From: Tolypeutes matacus | Taxonomy: Eukaryota > Chordata > Mammalia > Cingulata > Chlamyphoridae | Reading direction: 5' to 3' | Assembly (NCBI GenBank): GCA_026826555.1 | Contig: JAKSZT010053764.1 | Span: forward strand, 10,881,771 to 10,945,770 | Length of the DNA: 64,000 nucleotides | Shown: in pieces, positions 1-12,111 of the stretch | How positions within the stretch are numbered: position 1 is the stretch's first letter | Layout: the number at the start of each line of letters is the position of its first letter | The notes under the pieces: model-generated | Seen by the model: the letters and a program-made list of their open reading frames with translations, nothing else | Databases searched by the model: none | Told to the model about the DNA's origin: nothing | Program-made: the position numbers and the translations under genes

Positions 1-37
1 ATATAAATAACATTTTTGTAAGCAAATACACACACAA

Positions 38-143
38 AAAAAAAATATTTTACTTGATTGGTTCTTTTTTTCCTTTAAAAAAAATAAAAATAAAAAAATA
101 AAATAAATAAAGTTGCTTAAACAAAAAAAAAAAAAAAAAAAAA
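38..143. repeat. A-rich low-complexity tract
   Basis: A run of A, AAAT and AAATAAAT units ends in about 21 consecutive A residues. It directly precedes a GC-rich segment of different character. It could be the tail of a retroposed element whose body lies left of the window, or a simple repeat. Confidence 0.7.
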
Positions 144-149
144 GCAGGC

Positions 150-455
150 GCAAAACCTTTCTCGGCCCTGTTGCTCTCGGCCCGGCTGCTCTTGGCCCTT
201 GTGGCTTCTGCACCCTGCTCTCGCTGTGTCACCCCTGCGCGGATCTACACACAAGTAAAACCTGGACATTTATCGTCTATAATGGGAAATTGTAGTCTCT
301 AAATCAGCCCTCTTTATCACTTCAACCCCTTACCCTCTACCAGGGACCCGTGATCTGCTATTTAGTCCCGTTTCTCTTCCCTCCCTACCTTAATAAATTA
401 CTAACTAACCTGACATGCTTTGAAATTCATTTCTGCAGCATAAGTCAAGAACCTA
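150..455 (+). mobile_element. Possible ERV LTR fragment (R/U5-like)
   Basis: A GC-rich, CT-rich block stands out from its AT-rich surroundings. It carries an AATAAA-like signal (TTAATAAATTA near 390) followed about 30 bp later by a stretch resembling the end of class I retroviral LTRs (TGAAATTC, then GTCAAGAACC near 455). No TG...CA boundaries or target duplication could be fixed. No viral coding sequence is seen. An unrelated GC-rich repeat is possible. Confidence 0.3.
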
Positions 456-459
456 GATT

Positions 460-1136
460 AAATCCAGTAACATTAAAGTGGCTAAAATTACAAGATAAAA
501 CTTTATAAGTGTTGGAAATTATATGGAAGAATCGGCACTCTTTCACATATCAGGAATATAAAATAGTGCAACTGTTTAAAAAAAAAACAATCTGACAGTT
601 TCTTAAAATTAAATATGCACCTACTATATGACCCAGCCATTCCACTCACATGTATTAGCTTAAGAGAAACAAAAACTATTGTCCATACAACGACTGGCGC
701 CTGAATGCTCATAGCAACTCTATCAGTAATAGCCAAAGACTGTGAACAACACAAATGTCCACAGCAGAATACAACTCAGCAATAAAAAGAAAGTTTCTAT
801 TGATAAACACAACAAAATAGATAAATCTCAAAAATCATTGGCCAGAGTGAAGGAAGCCAGTGAAAAGATAAAAAGGACATACTACAAGATTTAATTAACA
901 TAAAATTCTAAATCACACAAACTTTGAAAAGTAAGTCAGTGTTTACCTGAAGACAGGGGTAGAGGTGGAAATGTATTGATTGTAAAGGAGCATGAGAAAA
1001 TTTTGCAGATGATGGAACTGTCATCTTGGTTATGATTAATTTCCCGGGTATAGTCATATTGTCAAAACTAATCAAATTATGCACCTTAAATATGTGCAGT
1101 TTAATGTACTTCAAATATACTTCCATAATTTTTTAA
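460..1136 (+). mobile_element. Old L1 (L1M-type) 3' end
   Basis: Carries the usual order of a mammalian LINE-1 3' terminus. The remnant of the ORF2 C-terminal coding region lies near 630-760 (ACCCAGCCATTCCACTC). Next come the degenerate 3'UTR and the hallmark near 1050-1120 (ATTATGCACCTTAAATATG and GCAGTTTAATGTACTTCAA). Reading is broken by many stops. The 5' part is missing, as expected from 5' truncation. Confidence 0.75.
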
Positions 1137-2695
1137 GAAATTGTGTTAATTTTTCCCATTTCAAATGATAAATGCCATTATATCTTCTTTATTTAGATTT
1201 TTGTCATTGAACAACTCATTAAGAAATTGAGTCTGATGTCTTTACAAAGTTTGTTGGACCATTCTAAAAACATACATTTTTCTTGAAGTAACTCCATTGT
1301 AAATACCAAGACAGTGGAATACAAGTGTGTTCTCTATAATTAGATCTATTTCTCTGAACTCTTAAAACTGCAACTGTTCTTAGAATTATCTGGTACTTTA
1401 GGGCTCCACAGTAAGAAACAACCTGATGCTAATAAACCTAAATAGATATTCACCCTCATTAACAACAATGGGAATACAATCCCATCCATAAATAATTGAC
1501 AGCCTATTCTGGACTTTCAGGAGATATCATAAACAGTTCAGGGCCATTGTACAAATATGCACTGAAATCATGGATGTTTTTCACCTTGTACCTAAGCATA
1601 TGTTTTCCTAGTTCAGATGCTGTATAGTGTATGATTGATTTAGAGTTATAGTTTAAAGTTATAGTTTGGAAATAATACTTTTTCCAAAAATGTGAGACTG
1701 GGATTGTTCATTTCCTGGACTTTGTTAAACACATGCCATGATTTACATAGGCTAAATACAACAGCTCAACTATTAATGGTTTAGGTTGGGTTATTTACAA
1801 TAACACCATGGTCTTAGATTGTAGAAGTCAATGGGATTTTCCAAAGACTTTTCAACTACAACTTATGAATCATATTATAATATGAAAAATATATGCATTT
1901 TCTTATATATATAATATATACTTAATACATTTACATAAAATAAATCTATCTGCTAAAAATTTAGAAATATATTGTATAATACTGTAATGCTAACTACAGA
2001 GAAAATGGACTTCCAGCATGGTTTTTAATGTTGCTTAAAACCACTTGTTAATGACTGTATACATTACAAGTATGCAAGAAGCAGTGATATATTTCCAACT
2101 TATAGAGATAGAAGTTATTGGCACAATTTTCTCCTAAATAAAGTGCTTCTGGCTATTCTGTATTCTACACCTGTATTCTTCCTACAGCATTTGTGAACTG
2201 GCCAAATAAATCTCATAAAACACTGTGAACATGTTTCTGGATTGAGTGTTCATGTCATTTTCTGCTGTCTGGACAGTTCTTGTTAACAGCTTACACAGTC
2301 TTTTGGCACACAGTTTCAGAAAGCTTACAACCATGAACTTTGCAGAAAGTTCATAAGCATACTGGTTTTGAAGATTAAATTCCTAGAAAAGAGACAAAAT
2401 TTAGAACTTACAAAGTAATAGTCACTCAAATTTGGGGCTGCTGAGTGTCATGAGATTTAAAAAGAAAGGGGGATCTTGTAATAATGGCACTTTGTAATAG
2501 TGATGTTTATTTGCCCTAGTTCATAGCAGAGCATTCTTGTATTTGTACTATTAACAATTCTCATTCACCGCCAAGATCACTGTAGTGATCCATGGGAAAA
2601 ATGCAACTAATATAGCTAATAGACTATAATTAACAGCACAACTCTGTGATGAACCTGAGAGCCACTAAGTGTATACTTTGTATAGACTGTACAAG
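1137..2695. other. Intergenic sequence, nothing recognised
   Basis: AT-rich sequence with no long frame, no clear transposon hallmark and no RNA gene. A short TATATA-rich palindromic patch occurs near 1900-1920. I recognise nothing else. Confidence 0.5.
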
Positions 2696-2699
2696 GCAT

Positions 2700-2992
2700 G
2701 GGACCATATAACACAGTGAACCCCAAAGTGGAAAATGGATTGTGGTTAACAATATAAATATGAGAATGGTCTTTCATGAACTATACTAATACATAGTGTT
2801 AATAATAGGGTTGTTTATGGGAAAATACACCAAATATAAGCTATGGAATACAGTTAACAGTAATATTTTCATGTGTTCTTTAATCATCTGTAAGAAATGC
2901 CCCACAACAATGCAAAGTGTTGGTGGTAGGGTGATGTATGGAAATCCATATGTTATACATGATTGTTTTGTAAACCCACAACTTCTTTAATA
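2700..2992 (+). mobile_element. Isolated L1 3' tail, type seen three times here
   Basis: Shares an ordered set of short blocks with 8040-8320 and 9955-10215: a TGTTAATAATAGG-like start, AAAATACACCAAATATAAG, a CACAACAATGCAA block, a GGTGATGTATGG-like block and GTTTTGTAA with CACAACTT. It ends in an AATAAA-like A-rich tail (AATAAAAAAGAAA). The copy at 8040-8320 is attached to L1 ORF2 C-terminal sequence, so this is inferred to be a severely 5'-truncated L1 tail. Confidence 0.55.
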
Positions 2993-3665
2993 AAAAAGAA
3001 AGATGAAAGAAAGGGAATCATATCACATATGCTAAGAATATAATGCTCAAACTAACCAGTGAAGATTAGTAGGAATTTAAGTCTAAATCATTTGATCCTC
3101 TTTAAGAAGGCATTATGAAAGTATCCAAATATCCTGGAGAACTTAGTCAAAGTTATTGGCTTTATGTAACTTGAACAAAACAGAGTTATGAGGAAATCAA
3201 ACTATTTTGTGTTAGGAGATAAGTTAATACTTCTATTTAAAAAATCATTTATATGGACTCAGCATTTTAAAGGGCTGTGTTGTCTTCATATCTTTTTTGA
3301 TTTTTGTATTTTTGTCTTTGTGAATCATATATAATAACTGAAGTAATCAACAAATATTGAGTTTTTACTATTTGCCATGCCCTTGTAATTAAGTATGATT
3401 ATATTTCTGTGTTGACTCCTAGAAGCTTTCCAAACAATTTACTTGACCACATACAGTATAAACACAAAATCAATTTTGTCAACTAATCTTCCTCTAGGTT
3501 TAATCTTTCCTGTCCATATTATCTCTTTTTCTCAACTGATTTTATTTATTTCTAGTCATACATATATATAGGCTACATAAATCTGTTCTAGGACATACTG
3601 GATCCAACTTGCTGAGTAAGCAAATGAACTGTTTGAGGAACTGATTGCTTTTATGAGGAGGACAC
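2993..3665. other. Intergenic sequence, nothing recognised
   Basis: AT-rich sequence with no recognisable gene or repeat boundary. Confidence 0.5.
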
Positions 3666-3667
3666 TA

Positions 3668-4060
3668 AATGTTTCAGTCAGGGTTCAATCAGATAAGCAG
3701 AACCACCAGAAATGATGTAGAATAGGCATTTACAGGTTTGAAGATAAGCAGTTGTGGATGCTTTGGCTGTTCCTTCTGTGTCTGATGTGGAGCCAGAAAT
3801 CAAAGGACAGGCAGGTGAGATTGAAAGACAGGCATGAAGAGGAAAGAGCAATAAGTGGAACTCACAAGGAACAAGCTGAAACTGGAATCTGTATCTCCCA
3901 GGAACCCAACTGGCTACTCCCCACCTCCAAGCATAATTTTCTTTCATAGATGACCTGCTGAGTTGCACTCTCATCTGGCATGAGATATAGAGAAACCAAA
4001 GAAAGAGATCCTGAAAAATAGCAGGAATCAATCTCATTGAATGCATGTACAAAAAAACTA
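3668..4060 (-). mobile_element. Possible ancient LTR fragment
   Basis: The left edge (TTCAGTCAGGGTTCAATCAG, then GCAGAACCACC) resembles the antisense 3' edge of old mammalian ERVL/MLT2-type LTRs, which read TCAGGGTT...AGAACCA. The rest is too diverged to place. Open frames of 65-131 codons on both strands look like chance. Confidence 0.25.
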
Positions 4061-4159
4061 AACAAAGCATCATATTTAGTTAAAGAGTTAACATTTGAAA
4101 TAAAGGCAACCACTTCTAATCAACATTGTAACATAGTTCTGAATCACAGAGTGAACAAA

Positions 4160-4460
4160 AGAAGACAAGAAAGATAAAATTCATACTGGAAAGGAAGAAT
4201 TAAAACTTTTTGTTTGCACAGATGATGATGTAATATACAATCCTATAAAATCTACAAAAATCCTCCATAAGAATTAATAAGGTCAGTAGATAAAAGGTTA
4301 ATATATAAAAATCAATTTATGGTAGGAAAAAGATTGGAAATTAATTATAAAATGTTTAAAATATAAAATATGAAATACTTAGGGATAAATTTAACAAAAA
4401 ATGCATAAGACTTTCACATGAAAAAACAAAACAAACCATTCTTAACAGAAATAGTTCAGA
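4160..4460 (+). pseudogene. L1 ORF2 fragment around the RT active site
   Basis: Translation across 4200-4260 gives KLFVCTDDDVIYNPIK, which fits the LINE-1 reverse transcriptase motif region (canonically F-A-D-D followed by M-I-Y). The frame is broken on both sides. It belongs to an older L1 than the fragment starting at 4561, because the reading does not continue into it cleanly. Confidence 0.55.
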
Positions 4461-4560
4461 AAAATATTTCCAATCACAAATTTAAGTTGGTTGTTTCTCT
4501 TATAATTTATTAAATTCAGGTTAGTTTTCATATCAAGATTTTTTGCAATAAAAATCTCAA

Positions 4561-5645
4561 TTGTGATGTATTGTTAAGGAATTATTTGCTGCAATCTGAG
4601 GAGGAAATCAAGAAAAAAAATCCATTTTCAATAGCAACTAAAGGAATCAAATATCTAGGGATAAACTTACCTAAGGATGTAAAGGACTTGTACACAGAAA
4701 GCTATACAACACTGTTAAAGGAAATCAAAGAAGACCTAAATAAATGGAAGAGTATTCTATGTTCATGGATTGGGAGACTAAATATCATTAAGATGTCTAT
4801 CCAACCCAAATTGATTTACAGATATCACACAATCCCAATAAAAATTACCACATCATTTTTTACTGAACTGAAAAAGCCAATCACAAAATTTTTTTGGAAG
4901 AGCAAGGGACCCCAAATAGGCAAAAACATATTGAAAAGAAAAATGAAATTGGATAATGAATCGTGCTATGGACTTTAAAGCATACTACAAAACTACAGTG
5001 ATCAAAACTGCATAGTGTTGGCACAAGGATAGAAATCCTGGCCAATGGAACCAAATTGAGAGTTCTGATATAGACCCGCACATATATGACCAACTGATAT
5101 TAGACAACGCCACGAAGCCCACTCAACTGGGACAGAAAGACCTCCTCAACAAATGGTACTGGGAGAACTGTATATCCATATCCAAAAGAATGAGAGAAGA
5201 TAACCACCTCACACCCTATATAAAAATTAACTCAAGATGGCTCATGATGGATCAAAGACCTAAATATAAGAGTGAAGACCCTAAAGCTCCTAGAAGATAG
5301 TATAGGGATGCATTAGGAAATTGTCAATTTTCTTGTAGTAGGAAACAGTTTCATAAACTTTACACCCAAAGCACAAGCAACAAAAGAAAAGTAGATAAAT
5401 GGGACCTCCTCAAAATTAAAAACTTTTGTGCTTCAAAGGAGTTTGTCAAGAAAGTGAAAAGGCAGCCTACACAATGGGAGAAAATATTTGGGAACCACTT
5501 ATCTCATAATGGCCTAATATCCCACATATATAAAGAAATCCTACATCTCGAAAATAAAATGGGCAAGAGATTTGAATAGACACTTTTCAAAAGAAGAAAT
5601 CAAAACTACAATGAGATATCATCTTATATTTATTAGACTGGCTGC
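4561..5645 (+). pseudogene. L1 ORF2 fragment (after the RT domain)
   Basis: ORF2p is the endonuclease/reverse transcriptase that copies L1 RNA at the nick. This piece comes from the part C-terminal to the RT palm. An open stretch at 4571-4978 encodes PFSIATKGIKYLGINLPKDV and later [18 protein letters not shown], both typical of LINE-1. Translation with frame shifts after 4978 continues with WHKDRN-like, DISPHI-like and LLNKWYWENC-like stretches. The 5' two thirds of ORF2 are missing, and the last ~450 bp are replaced at about 5645 by 3'UTR sequence. Not functional. Confidence 0.88.
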
Positions 5646-6590
5646 TATTTAAAAATAGCCAGGTAGGGCTGCAACATTGTTAGCACTGAGAGCCAGCAGA
5701 GAGCTAAAGATAATTTGCCTTCTCAAACACCCTCTCTACTGCCCTGGGTTGGTTGCTGAGGAGGCAGAGGAAGGGAGGCTGTGGCTGACCAAGGGAGGAG
5801 GACAGCTTCTGAGAAAGTTTGGGGCAAGAATCTCTTGAGTACATAAGCACTGCCAAACAAAAGAAAACAGACCAATATGTCAAGCCCCAATATTAATGCA
5901 TGTGAATATGAAACTTATTCTTGTAAAATTCAAACTTAGCCTAATAATAACTATTGCCTAAGAATTATCTCTTGAAAACCTCCTTCTTACTCAAATGTGG
6001 CCTCTCTCCAAGCCAAATGCAACAAATAAACACACTGCTTTCCTCCCCTGCACCAGCATGGGTCATGATTCCCAGGGAGGATCCTCCCTGACACCAATGG
6101 ATTAATACCAAGCATCTGTGATGCATTTGGGAGAGAAAAAAAAACCTTGACAAAAATGGGAAAAACTCTAACACAAAAGAGCTTTTACAGGTAAGGTATT
6201 TCAAAATGAGTCCAGAAGTCATTGCATGTTTCAGGCATATCTCACCAACTGCGACTGTGAACAAAGCCTCAATTAGGGTTGCTCCTGTGGGCTCTAGAAC
6301 CATCCAGACACTATAGGCAAGTCACACAACCCTTTGAAATCAACACCCTGTCCATGGGCCTTACCTTGGAATATATGACAACCTATTTCCAGTGTAACAG
6401 AGCTAGACTCATTTATAATTTCCCTATACATGATTCTTCTACCCCTTTTATTTTAGCCTATAATTAGTACTACACCCATTAAATATATGCCTCAGAGACT
6501 TAAATCTTTAATCTGTTCATATGCCAGTTGAACCCTGAATCTCAGAAGAGTTGTGGCCAACACCTAATATCCAGGTGATTGGACTCACTC
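5646..6590 (+). mobile_element. Xenarthran-type L1 long 3'UTR, deleted version
   Basis: Downstream of the ORF2 remnant. Blocks here are the reverse complement of blocks in the long 3'UTR at 29412-32250: CAGGTAGGGCTGCAACATTG (5660), ATCTCTTGAGTACATAAGCA with ATATGTCAAGCCCC (5830-5890), CTCAAATGTGGCCTCTCTCC (5990) and CAGCATGGGTCATGATTCCC (6054). The order is preserved but parts are missing, so it is an internally deleted copy. Its presence directly after ORF2 sequence supports the view that this long region is a genuine L1 3'UTR. Confidence 0.6.
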
Positions 6591-6594
6591 AGAA

Positions 6595-8330
6595 CAAATA
6601 ACAAAATGATAATGAAACAATGTTTATAGAATGGAAGATGCAATAAGTGAGATTAAAACTATAATAAAGGCACACAACCGCAGTTTTGAAATCATGAAAG
6701 AATCAGTGATGTAAGGATAGAAGAGCTGAAATTGAAAAGAGAGTAGAAGAGAGAAAGAGAGAAAAAAGAATGGAAAAAATGAGCAGGGACTGGGGATTTG
6801 AATGATAGCTCAAAGTGAATCAACATACATATTATGGCAGTTCCAGAAGAAGAGAAGGCAAAAAGGCAGAAAGGGGATTTGAAGAAATAATGGCTGAAAA
6901 TTTCCAAACTCTCATGAAAGACATGAACATATATGCCCACTAAGCACAGCATATTCCAGTTAGAATAAATCCAAAAAGACACACAATATTCAGAATGCCA
7001 ATGCCAAAAGATAAAGAGAAATTTCTGAAAGCAGCAAGGGAGAAGCATACAAGGGATGTTCAATAAGACCTAGTATGGACATCTCTTCAGAAACCCGTGG
7101 AGGCAAGAATAGTGGGATGATATAATTAAGGTACTGAAAGCGAAAATCTGCCAGTCAAAAATTACAAATGGTGAAAAAGCACATGAAAATGTGTTCGGCA
7201 TCACTGGCTATTAGGGAAATGCAAATCAAAGCTATAATGAGATATCATCACACCTATTAGAATAGACACTATTTTTTTAAAAAAAAGAGAGAACTACAAG
7301 TGTTGTAGAGGGTGTGGAGAGATAGTAATGCTTATTCACTGTTAGTAGGAGTGTAGAATGGTACAGCCAAAATGAAAGTCTGTTTGGTGGTTCCTATGGA
7401 AGTTAGATATAGATCCACCATGTGACCCAACAATACCACTAATAGGAATATACCCAGAAGAACAGAGAGCACTGACACGAACAGATAGTCTGCACAGCAA
7501 TGTTCATAGTGACAATATTCACAACTGCCAAAAGATGGAAAAACCCAGGTGTCCATCAACTGACGAATAGATAAATAAACTGTAGTATATTCACATGATG
7601 GAATATTATTCAGGTATAAGAAGAAATGAAGTCATTTAAGTATATGTCCTCCAGGATGAGAACATTATGTTGAGTGAACCAAACCAGGCAGAAAAGGACA
7701 AATATTGTGTGATTTTGCTATTATGAACTAAATATAATGCACAAACTCATGGAGTTAAAAGCTAGAATGTAAGTCACTAGAGAATAGAATGTAGTTAGAA
7801 AATGGAAAGCTGAGGTTTAATCTGTGCAGAATTGGTAAAAAGTTGTTTGTAAATATTTGGAAATGAATAGAAATGGTAAAAGTACATAATAGGATTTGTA
7901 ATTAGTAGTGCTAACATATGGGTATGATAGTGGGTTGTTTTTTGTTGTTTTTGGATTAATGAAAATGCTCTAATATTGATTGAAGTGATAAAGGCACAAT
8001 GTGGTGATTGTACCAAATGCCATTGATTGTACACTTTAGATAAATTTTATGGTTTATCACAATAAAAATAGGGTGGGGTGGGAGAAAATTACACCAAATG
8101 TAAGATACTTTGGTTAGTAGTGGTATTTTGAGGCTGCTCTTTAATCATTAGTTAGAAATGTTTCACAACAATGCAACGTATTGATGGTAAGGTGAGGTAT
8201 GAGAGCCTTGTATGATGTTATAAATGTTTGTTTTGTAAGTTCACAACTATTACTATATCCTTATTGTTTATGTATGGTTTATGTATGAGTGATATACTTC
8301 AATAAATGAAAAATAATGAAAAGAAAAGAA
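6595..8330 (+). mobile_element. L1 deletion derivative: ORF1 joined to ORF2 3' end
   Basis: Three parts in L1 order. An ORF1 remnant spans about 6595-7165. The ORF2 C-terminal remnant (about 7175-7710) carries the typical stretches TCACTGGCTATTAGGGAAAT and AACATTATGTTGAGTGAA. A 3'UTR/tail covers 7715-8330 and ends in AATAAATG and A-rich sequence. Most of ORF2 (about 3 kb) is absent, with the join near 7170. It could be one internally deleted source element or an old L1 with a post-insertion deletion. Confidence 0.7.
6620..7165 (+). pseudogene. L1 ORF1 remnant
   Basis: ORF1p is the L1 RNA-binding trimer (coiled coil, RRM, C-terminal domain). The nucleotide order matches its second half: a coiled-coil-like stretch with GAA/GAG-rich codons (6700-6780), an RRM-like block (ATTATGGCAGTTCCAGAAGA near 6831), AATAATGGCTGAAAATTTCC (6885) and the C-terminal block AAGCAGCAAGGGAGAAG (7030) plus GGAGGCAAGAATAGTGGGAT (7100). 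Multiple stops and frameshifts make it non-coding. Confidence 0.75.
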
Positions 8331-8756
8331 AAACCTATAAAATAAAAAATAAATAAAGCAATAGCAAGTATATATTGAATATGATGAACAAAGCACTGGA
8401 TATATAAAAACGAACTTGTACTCTAGTTAGGTAAATATTATTAGAAAATGGAAGGTAACTTTCATAGTGACAAAGACCATAGAATTTATGTAGATAAATA
8501 TGTTTCTGTATGTCAGAATAATTCTTTACACCCTTCTGAATAAATAGTCATTCTCTTATTTTTGCCTACAGTGATGGGGTTCATTTTGTTCTTGGATTCT
8601 CAAATAATTTGATAGTACATAGCAAGGTCAAAATACATACTTCTCTTTTTCATCAACTACAAAAACAACAAAACAGCACAAACAACTCGAGGATCATCTC
8701 CAATTAATGCTTTCTGGAATAAGAGTTAAATACCAAATGAATTGGAGAAACTATTG
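8331..8756. other. Intergenic sequence, nothing recognised
   Basis: AT-rich sequence with no identifiable feature. Confidence 0.5.
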
Positions 8757-8852
8757 GGCTTCTCAACCCTGATTGCATGTTGCAAATATCCATCGAGCTT
8801 TTAAAAATGTGATGTCTGTGCTCCATTGCAGCTCAATTAAACCAGAATATTA
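8757..8852 (+). mobile_element. MER5A-like hAT/Charlie fragment
   Basis: GGCTTCTCAACCCTGATTGC, followed by GAGCTTTTAAAAAT and CTCAATTAAACCAGAAT, follows the order of the non-autonomous hAT-Charlie element MER5A (TTCTCAACCCTGGCTGCA..., GGGAGCTTTTAAAAA, AATCAGAATCT). Only about half of a full copy is recognisable, and no 8-bp duplication could be assigned. Confidence 0.5.
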
Positions 8853-9954
8853 TAATATGCAAACAAGTTTTGGAAAGTAAATAATACATAGTATAATTGT
8901 CTAGAGGTGAGTGTTTTAATTAAAGACAGTTGTAATTAGAGACAAGAACTGGACTTCTAAAAGAAAGGAAAAGGAATGTGAGATGGTATGAAATATGGCA
9001 TGGCAACAGGACTACCCATGGTACGTTGGGGCAAATGAGTACACAATTTACCAAAAAGGTAATTAATTAGTGGAAGCAAGTTCAGAGTTGTAGTCATGGA
9101 TTAGAATGTTGAGAACCTTGGGAGCTGTATGAAATGTTTAACTCTTTTCTCTAAATCAGTTGCTCTAAAACCAGCCAGTAATCAGAAATACTATAAACTT
9201 TCATAAAATGCAGAAATTTGAAGATGATAATCTTAAGCAAAATCCATTGAGTCTAAATACAAATAACTCAGAAGTTAGAACCACTAAGGCTTTTTTGATG
9301 TTATGTGGAGAAAAGGGTCAAGTTGTAGAGCGAGGGAAGTTATTTGCAAAAATAAAGAAGTTTAATGCTATAGTGATGCTTCGACTAGATGATAATTAAA
9401 ATAACGTGCAGCCAAAGAACCCTATTAGCATAAGAGGGCTTAACCTCAAAGTTATCCATGAATTCCAACATTGGTGTCAAATTTTTTATCTAAGCATGTT
9501 TTCACTTCTTTTGGTGGGAAGAAGGTGTATTAGACAAGACAGTGTAGGTTATATTGTGGTAAAATTCAAATACAAATTTCAATGATTTTATTCAACAGTT
9601 AATTTCTCAAGCTACTTGTCCCATGTGGGTAGGTGGGAGCCTCTGCTGCAAATGCTAATCTAAACTGACAGAGGCCATATCATCTTACATTTACATTATG
9701 TGTAATATGAGAGTTCTTCCCTAATCACTTTGAGAAGAGAGAGACTGAAGTATTACAATCAATCTTTCTCTGCCTTAACAGAGACAAAACATACTATTTA
9801 TGTCCATATATGTATTTGGAAAAACTAGGCATAGGACTCTGCCTATGGTTGTTGGAAAGTAAAGTCTTCTCTGTGTCCAGAAGTAGAGAAAGAACCAGAC
9901 CATTAATGACTATCAATTTGTAAATCATTGCCTTAACAATCATATAAACCTAAT
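8853..9954. other. Intergenic sequence; one possible degenerate LTR
   Basis: Mostly unrecognised. A piece at about 9527-9700 (ATTAGACAAGACAGTGTAGG, then CTTGTCCCATGTGGG) loosely resembles ancient mammal-wide LTR or DNA-element remnants. It is too diverged to name. A 63-codon frame at 9208-9399 has no recognisable product. Confidence 0.35.
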
Positions 9955-10215
9955 ACAAGGTGTTAATAATAGGATGGGTTTGGGGAAAAATACACGAAAT
10001 GTAAGATATAGACTATAGTTAGTAGTAATATTTTAATGATGACCTTTCATCGTTTTAACAAATGTTCCACAACAATGCAAGGTGTAGTGAGGTGATGTAT
10101 GGGAACCCTGTATGATGTTATGCATGTTTGTTTTGTAAGTTCACAACTTTTACTATACACTCTTTGTTTATGTATGTTCATGTATGAGTGATATACTTCA
10201 ATAATTTTTTTTAAA
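9955..10215 (+). mobile_element. Isolated L1 3' tail, same type as 2700 and 8040
   Basis: Closely parallels 8040-8305: AAAATACACGAAATGTAAG, CACAACAATGCAA, CTGTATGATGTTATG, TGTTTGTTTTGTAAGTTCAC and GAGTGATATACTTCAATAA occur in the same order and spacing. It starts near GTGTTAATAATAGG without any ORF2 sequence. This is a short 5'-truncated L1 copy. Confidence 0.6.
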
Positions 10216-12111
10216 TGAAAAGAGTGTATGATGAAGTTTGTGACCAAAAAATTGTTCAGAATATTTGCAGTATTTTAGGCATGGAGATAAAGATCTGTGA
10301 TGACAAAATATGGAGGACCAAATGGGAGAAAGTATAACAAAGACACATGCTTTATTAAAGATTTGAACAGAGAGAAAATGATAGTCTTTATCCCCAAATA
10401 TCCACTTAAATTTGACAGAGAAAGTCAGGGAATCATTTGGCATATCATCATTGCTCAGAGTAGAAGTGGATTGTAGTGGATGAATTGGGTATATAAATAG
10501 GAGATACAAGCTTGGTGAACATTATTAGATTCATAAATACATTGTGACTGGTAGGTTGTTGTTAGGCATTGTTTGAAGTTAAAAATAAGAACTGTGGGCA
10601 TTGAAATGAAGGCTTACATTTGGAAGACACTTAAATAAAAAGTTATGGTTGGATTTATTATGGTGAATGACCAAGAATGTAGTAGTCTTGAAATTCATCT
10701 ATCTATAAGAGATAGGTGGCACATACCAAGCCAGGCAACAGCATATATTGATAGGCTTCAGAGGTCAAAATGAAAAACAAGACATTATGACAGAGATTCA
10801 AAAGATCTGCCTTCCATGCATTTCAAGAGACTGTAGATAATCAGCAGACAAGAAGATGGACAAAAATGCCAAAAAGAACGAATGAATAGTATGTGTGTGT
10901 ATTTGCTATTAAATATTACATATATCCATATTTGCTATTAAAATATTTGCTCTTAATAAGGATATTTCCACTTTGGAAAGATAAGTTTCATTTCAATGAC
11001 AGTTTGAATCTGTGAGAAATGATGATCAGAAAGCACAGGGCTTGGAAATCCAGTGAACAGTAAGTCAGTCGAGGTAAAAAATATTAGATTTCCAGTGGAT
11101 GGTAAATGGCAATTCTAAGAAGGAAAATGTGGTTCTTTATTTTCTTAATTTTTTACAATTGTTTCAGTTAAATTGTTTTAAGACTTTTAGATAGCTAGGA
11201 AGAAACAGAAAGTGGTTATGAAATTAAAGATGTAAACTGTTGGAATATGATTTTAAAAGGAAGAAGACATGAGTAGAGGAAGAGTTTGGCCTTTTGAAGG
11301 AGGAAGAAATTCCTTTCTCTGAGAGAGGGAAGATAGAAGAATATCTGAAGCATTTTTAGATGGTAAGGACTACAGAGACATCAAAAGAGCATAAGGAATT
11401 GTTTTTACTTGTGAAATTTCTGCCTTTTCCTTCAAACTATGTGAAGGTACCCAATTATTTAAAAAAATCAGCTCAGTTTGGGTTAAGTATTGGTTGTAAC
11501 ATTATTTTTTTTATGACATTTATAGATTATGCTGTTTCCAGAAGGTCTGCTCTTATTACTTATACATGCACTGAGAATATATATCTGAAGTAAATGCATT
11601 TCATTTATTCCTTTTGTGAATCATTCAGGGTCTTGACAGTCACAATGTACAGAACCTTCATGAGTGTCACAGAAAACTCATGGTAGGTCAATTTGGTATT
11701 CCTATAGTAACTTACCAGCAAAAATATAATTTTCCATTTATACATAACAATATTATATCATCTTTTGCTCATTTGTTCATATAAATTATGTGTTTAGATT
11801 TTTTATGAAATGACTGAGTTAATGATATATAACCATTTAAATAGGGCTATAGAAGCTTGAGTTTATCTTTTTTAAAATAAAATAACATAAGTAACAACAC
11901 TCTCAGCATTCATCCCAGCCAAAAGAACCAAATCCTAACATGCACATACACATTCTCTATAAAGTGTCATCCATTTGCAGAAATGGAGAAAGAATCCATA
12001 CCAACATCTGGAGATTGTAGAACTTCACATTTCAGTAGTGATAGTAAAGATATAGAGAAGAATGATCATAATATGGAGAAGTTTATTGGTTCCTTTTAAC
12101 TGGGGATCCTT
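10216..12111. other. Intergenic sequence, nothing recognised
   Basis: AT-rich sequence without a supported gene or repeat. Around 10900-10960 the words TTTGCTATTAAA/ATATTTGCT recur at short spacing. Short frames (77 codons at 11360-11593, 103 codons at 10198-10509) show no recognisable protein. Confidence 0.45.

Noticed and set aside
4561..8330. One continuous full-length plus-strand L1
   Set aside because: The order is wrong: ORF2 and 3'UTR come before ORF1. At least two separate elements are needed.
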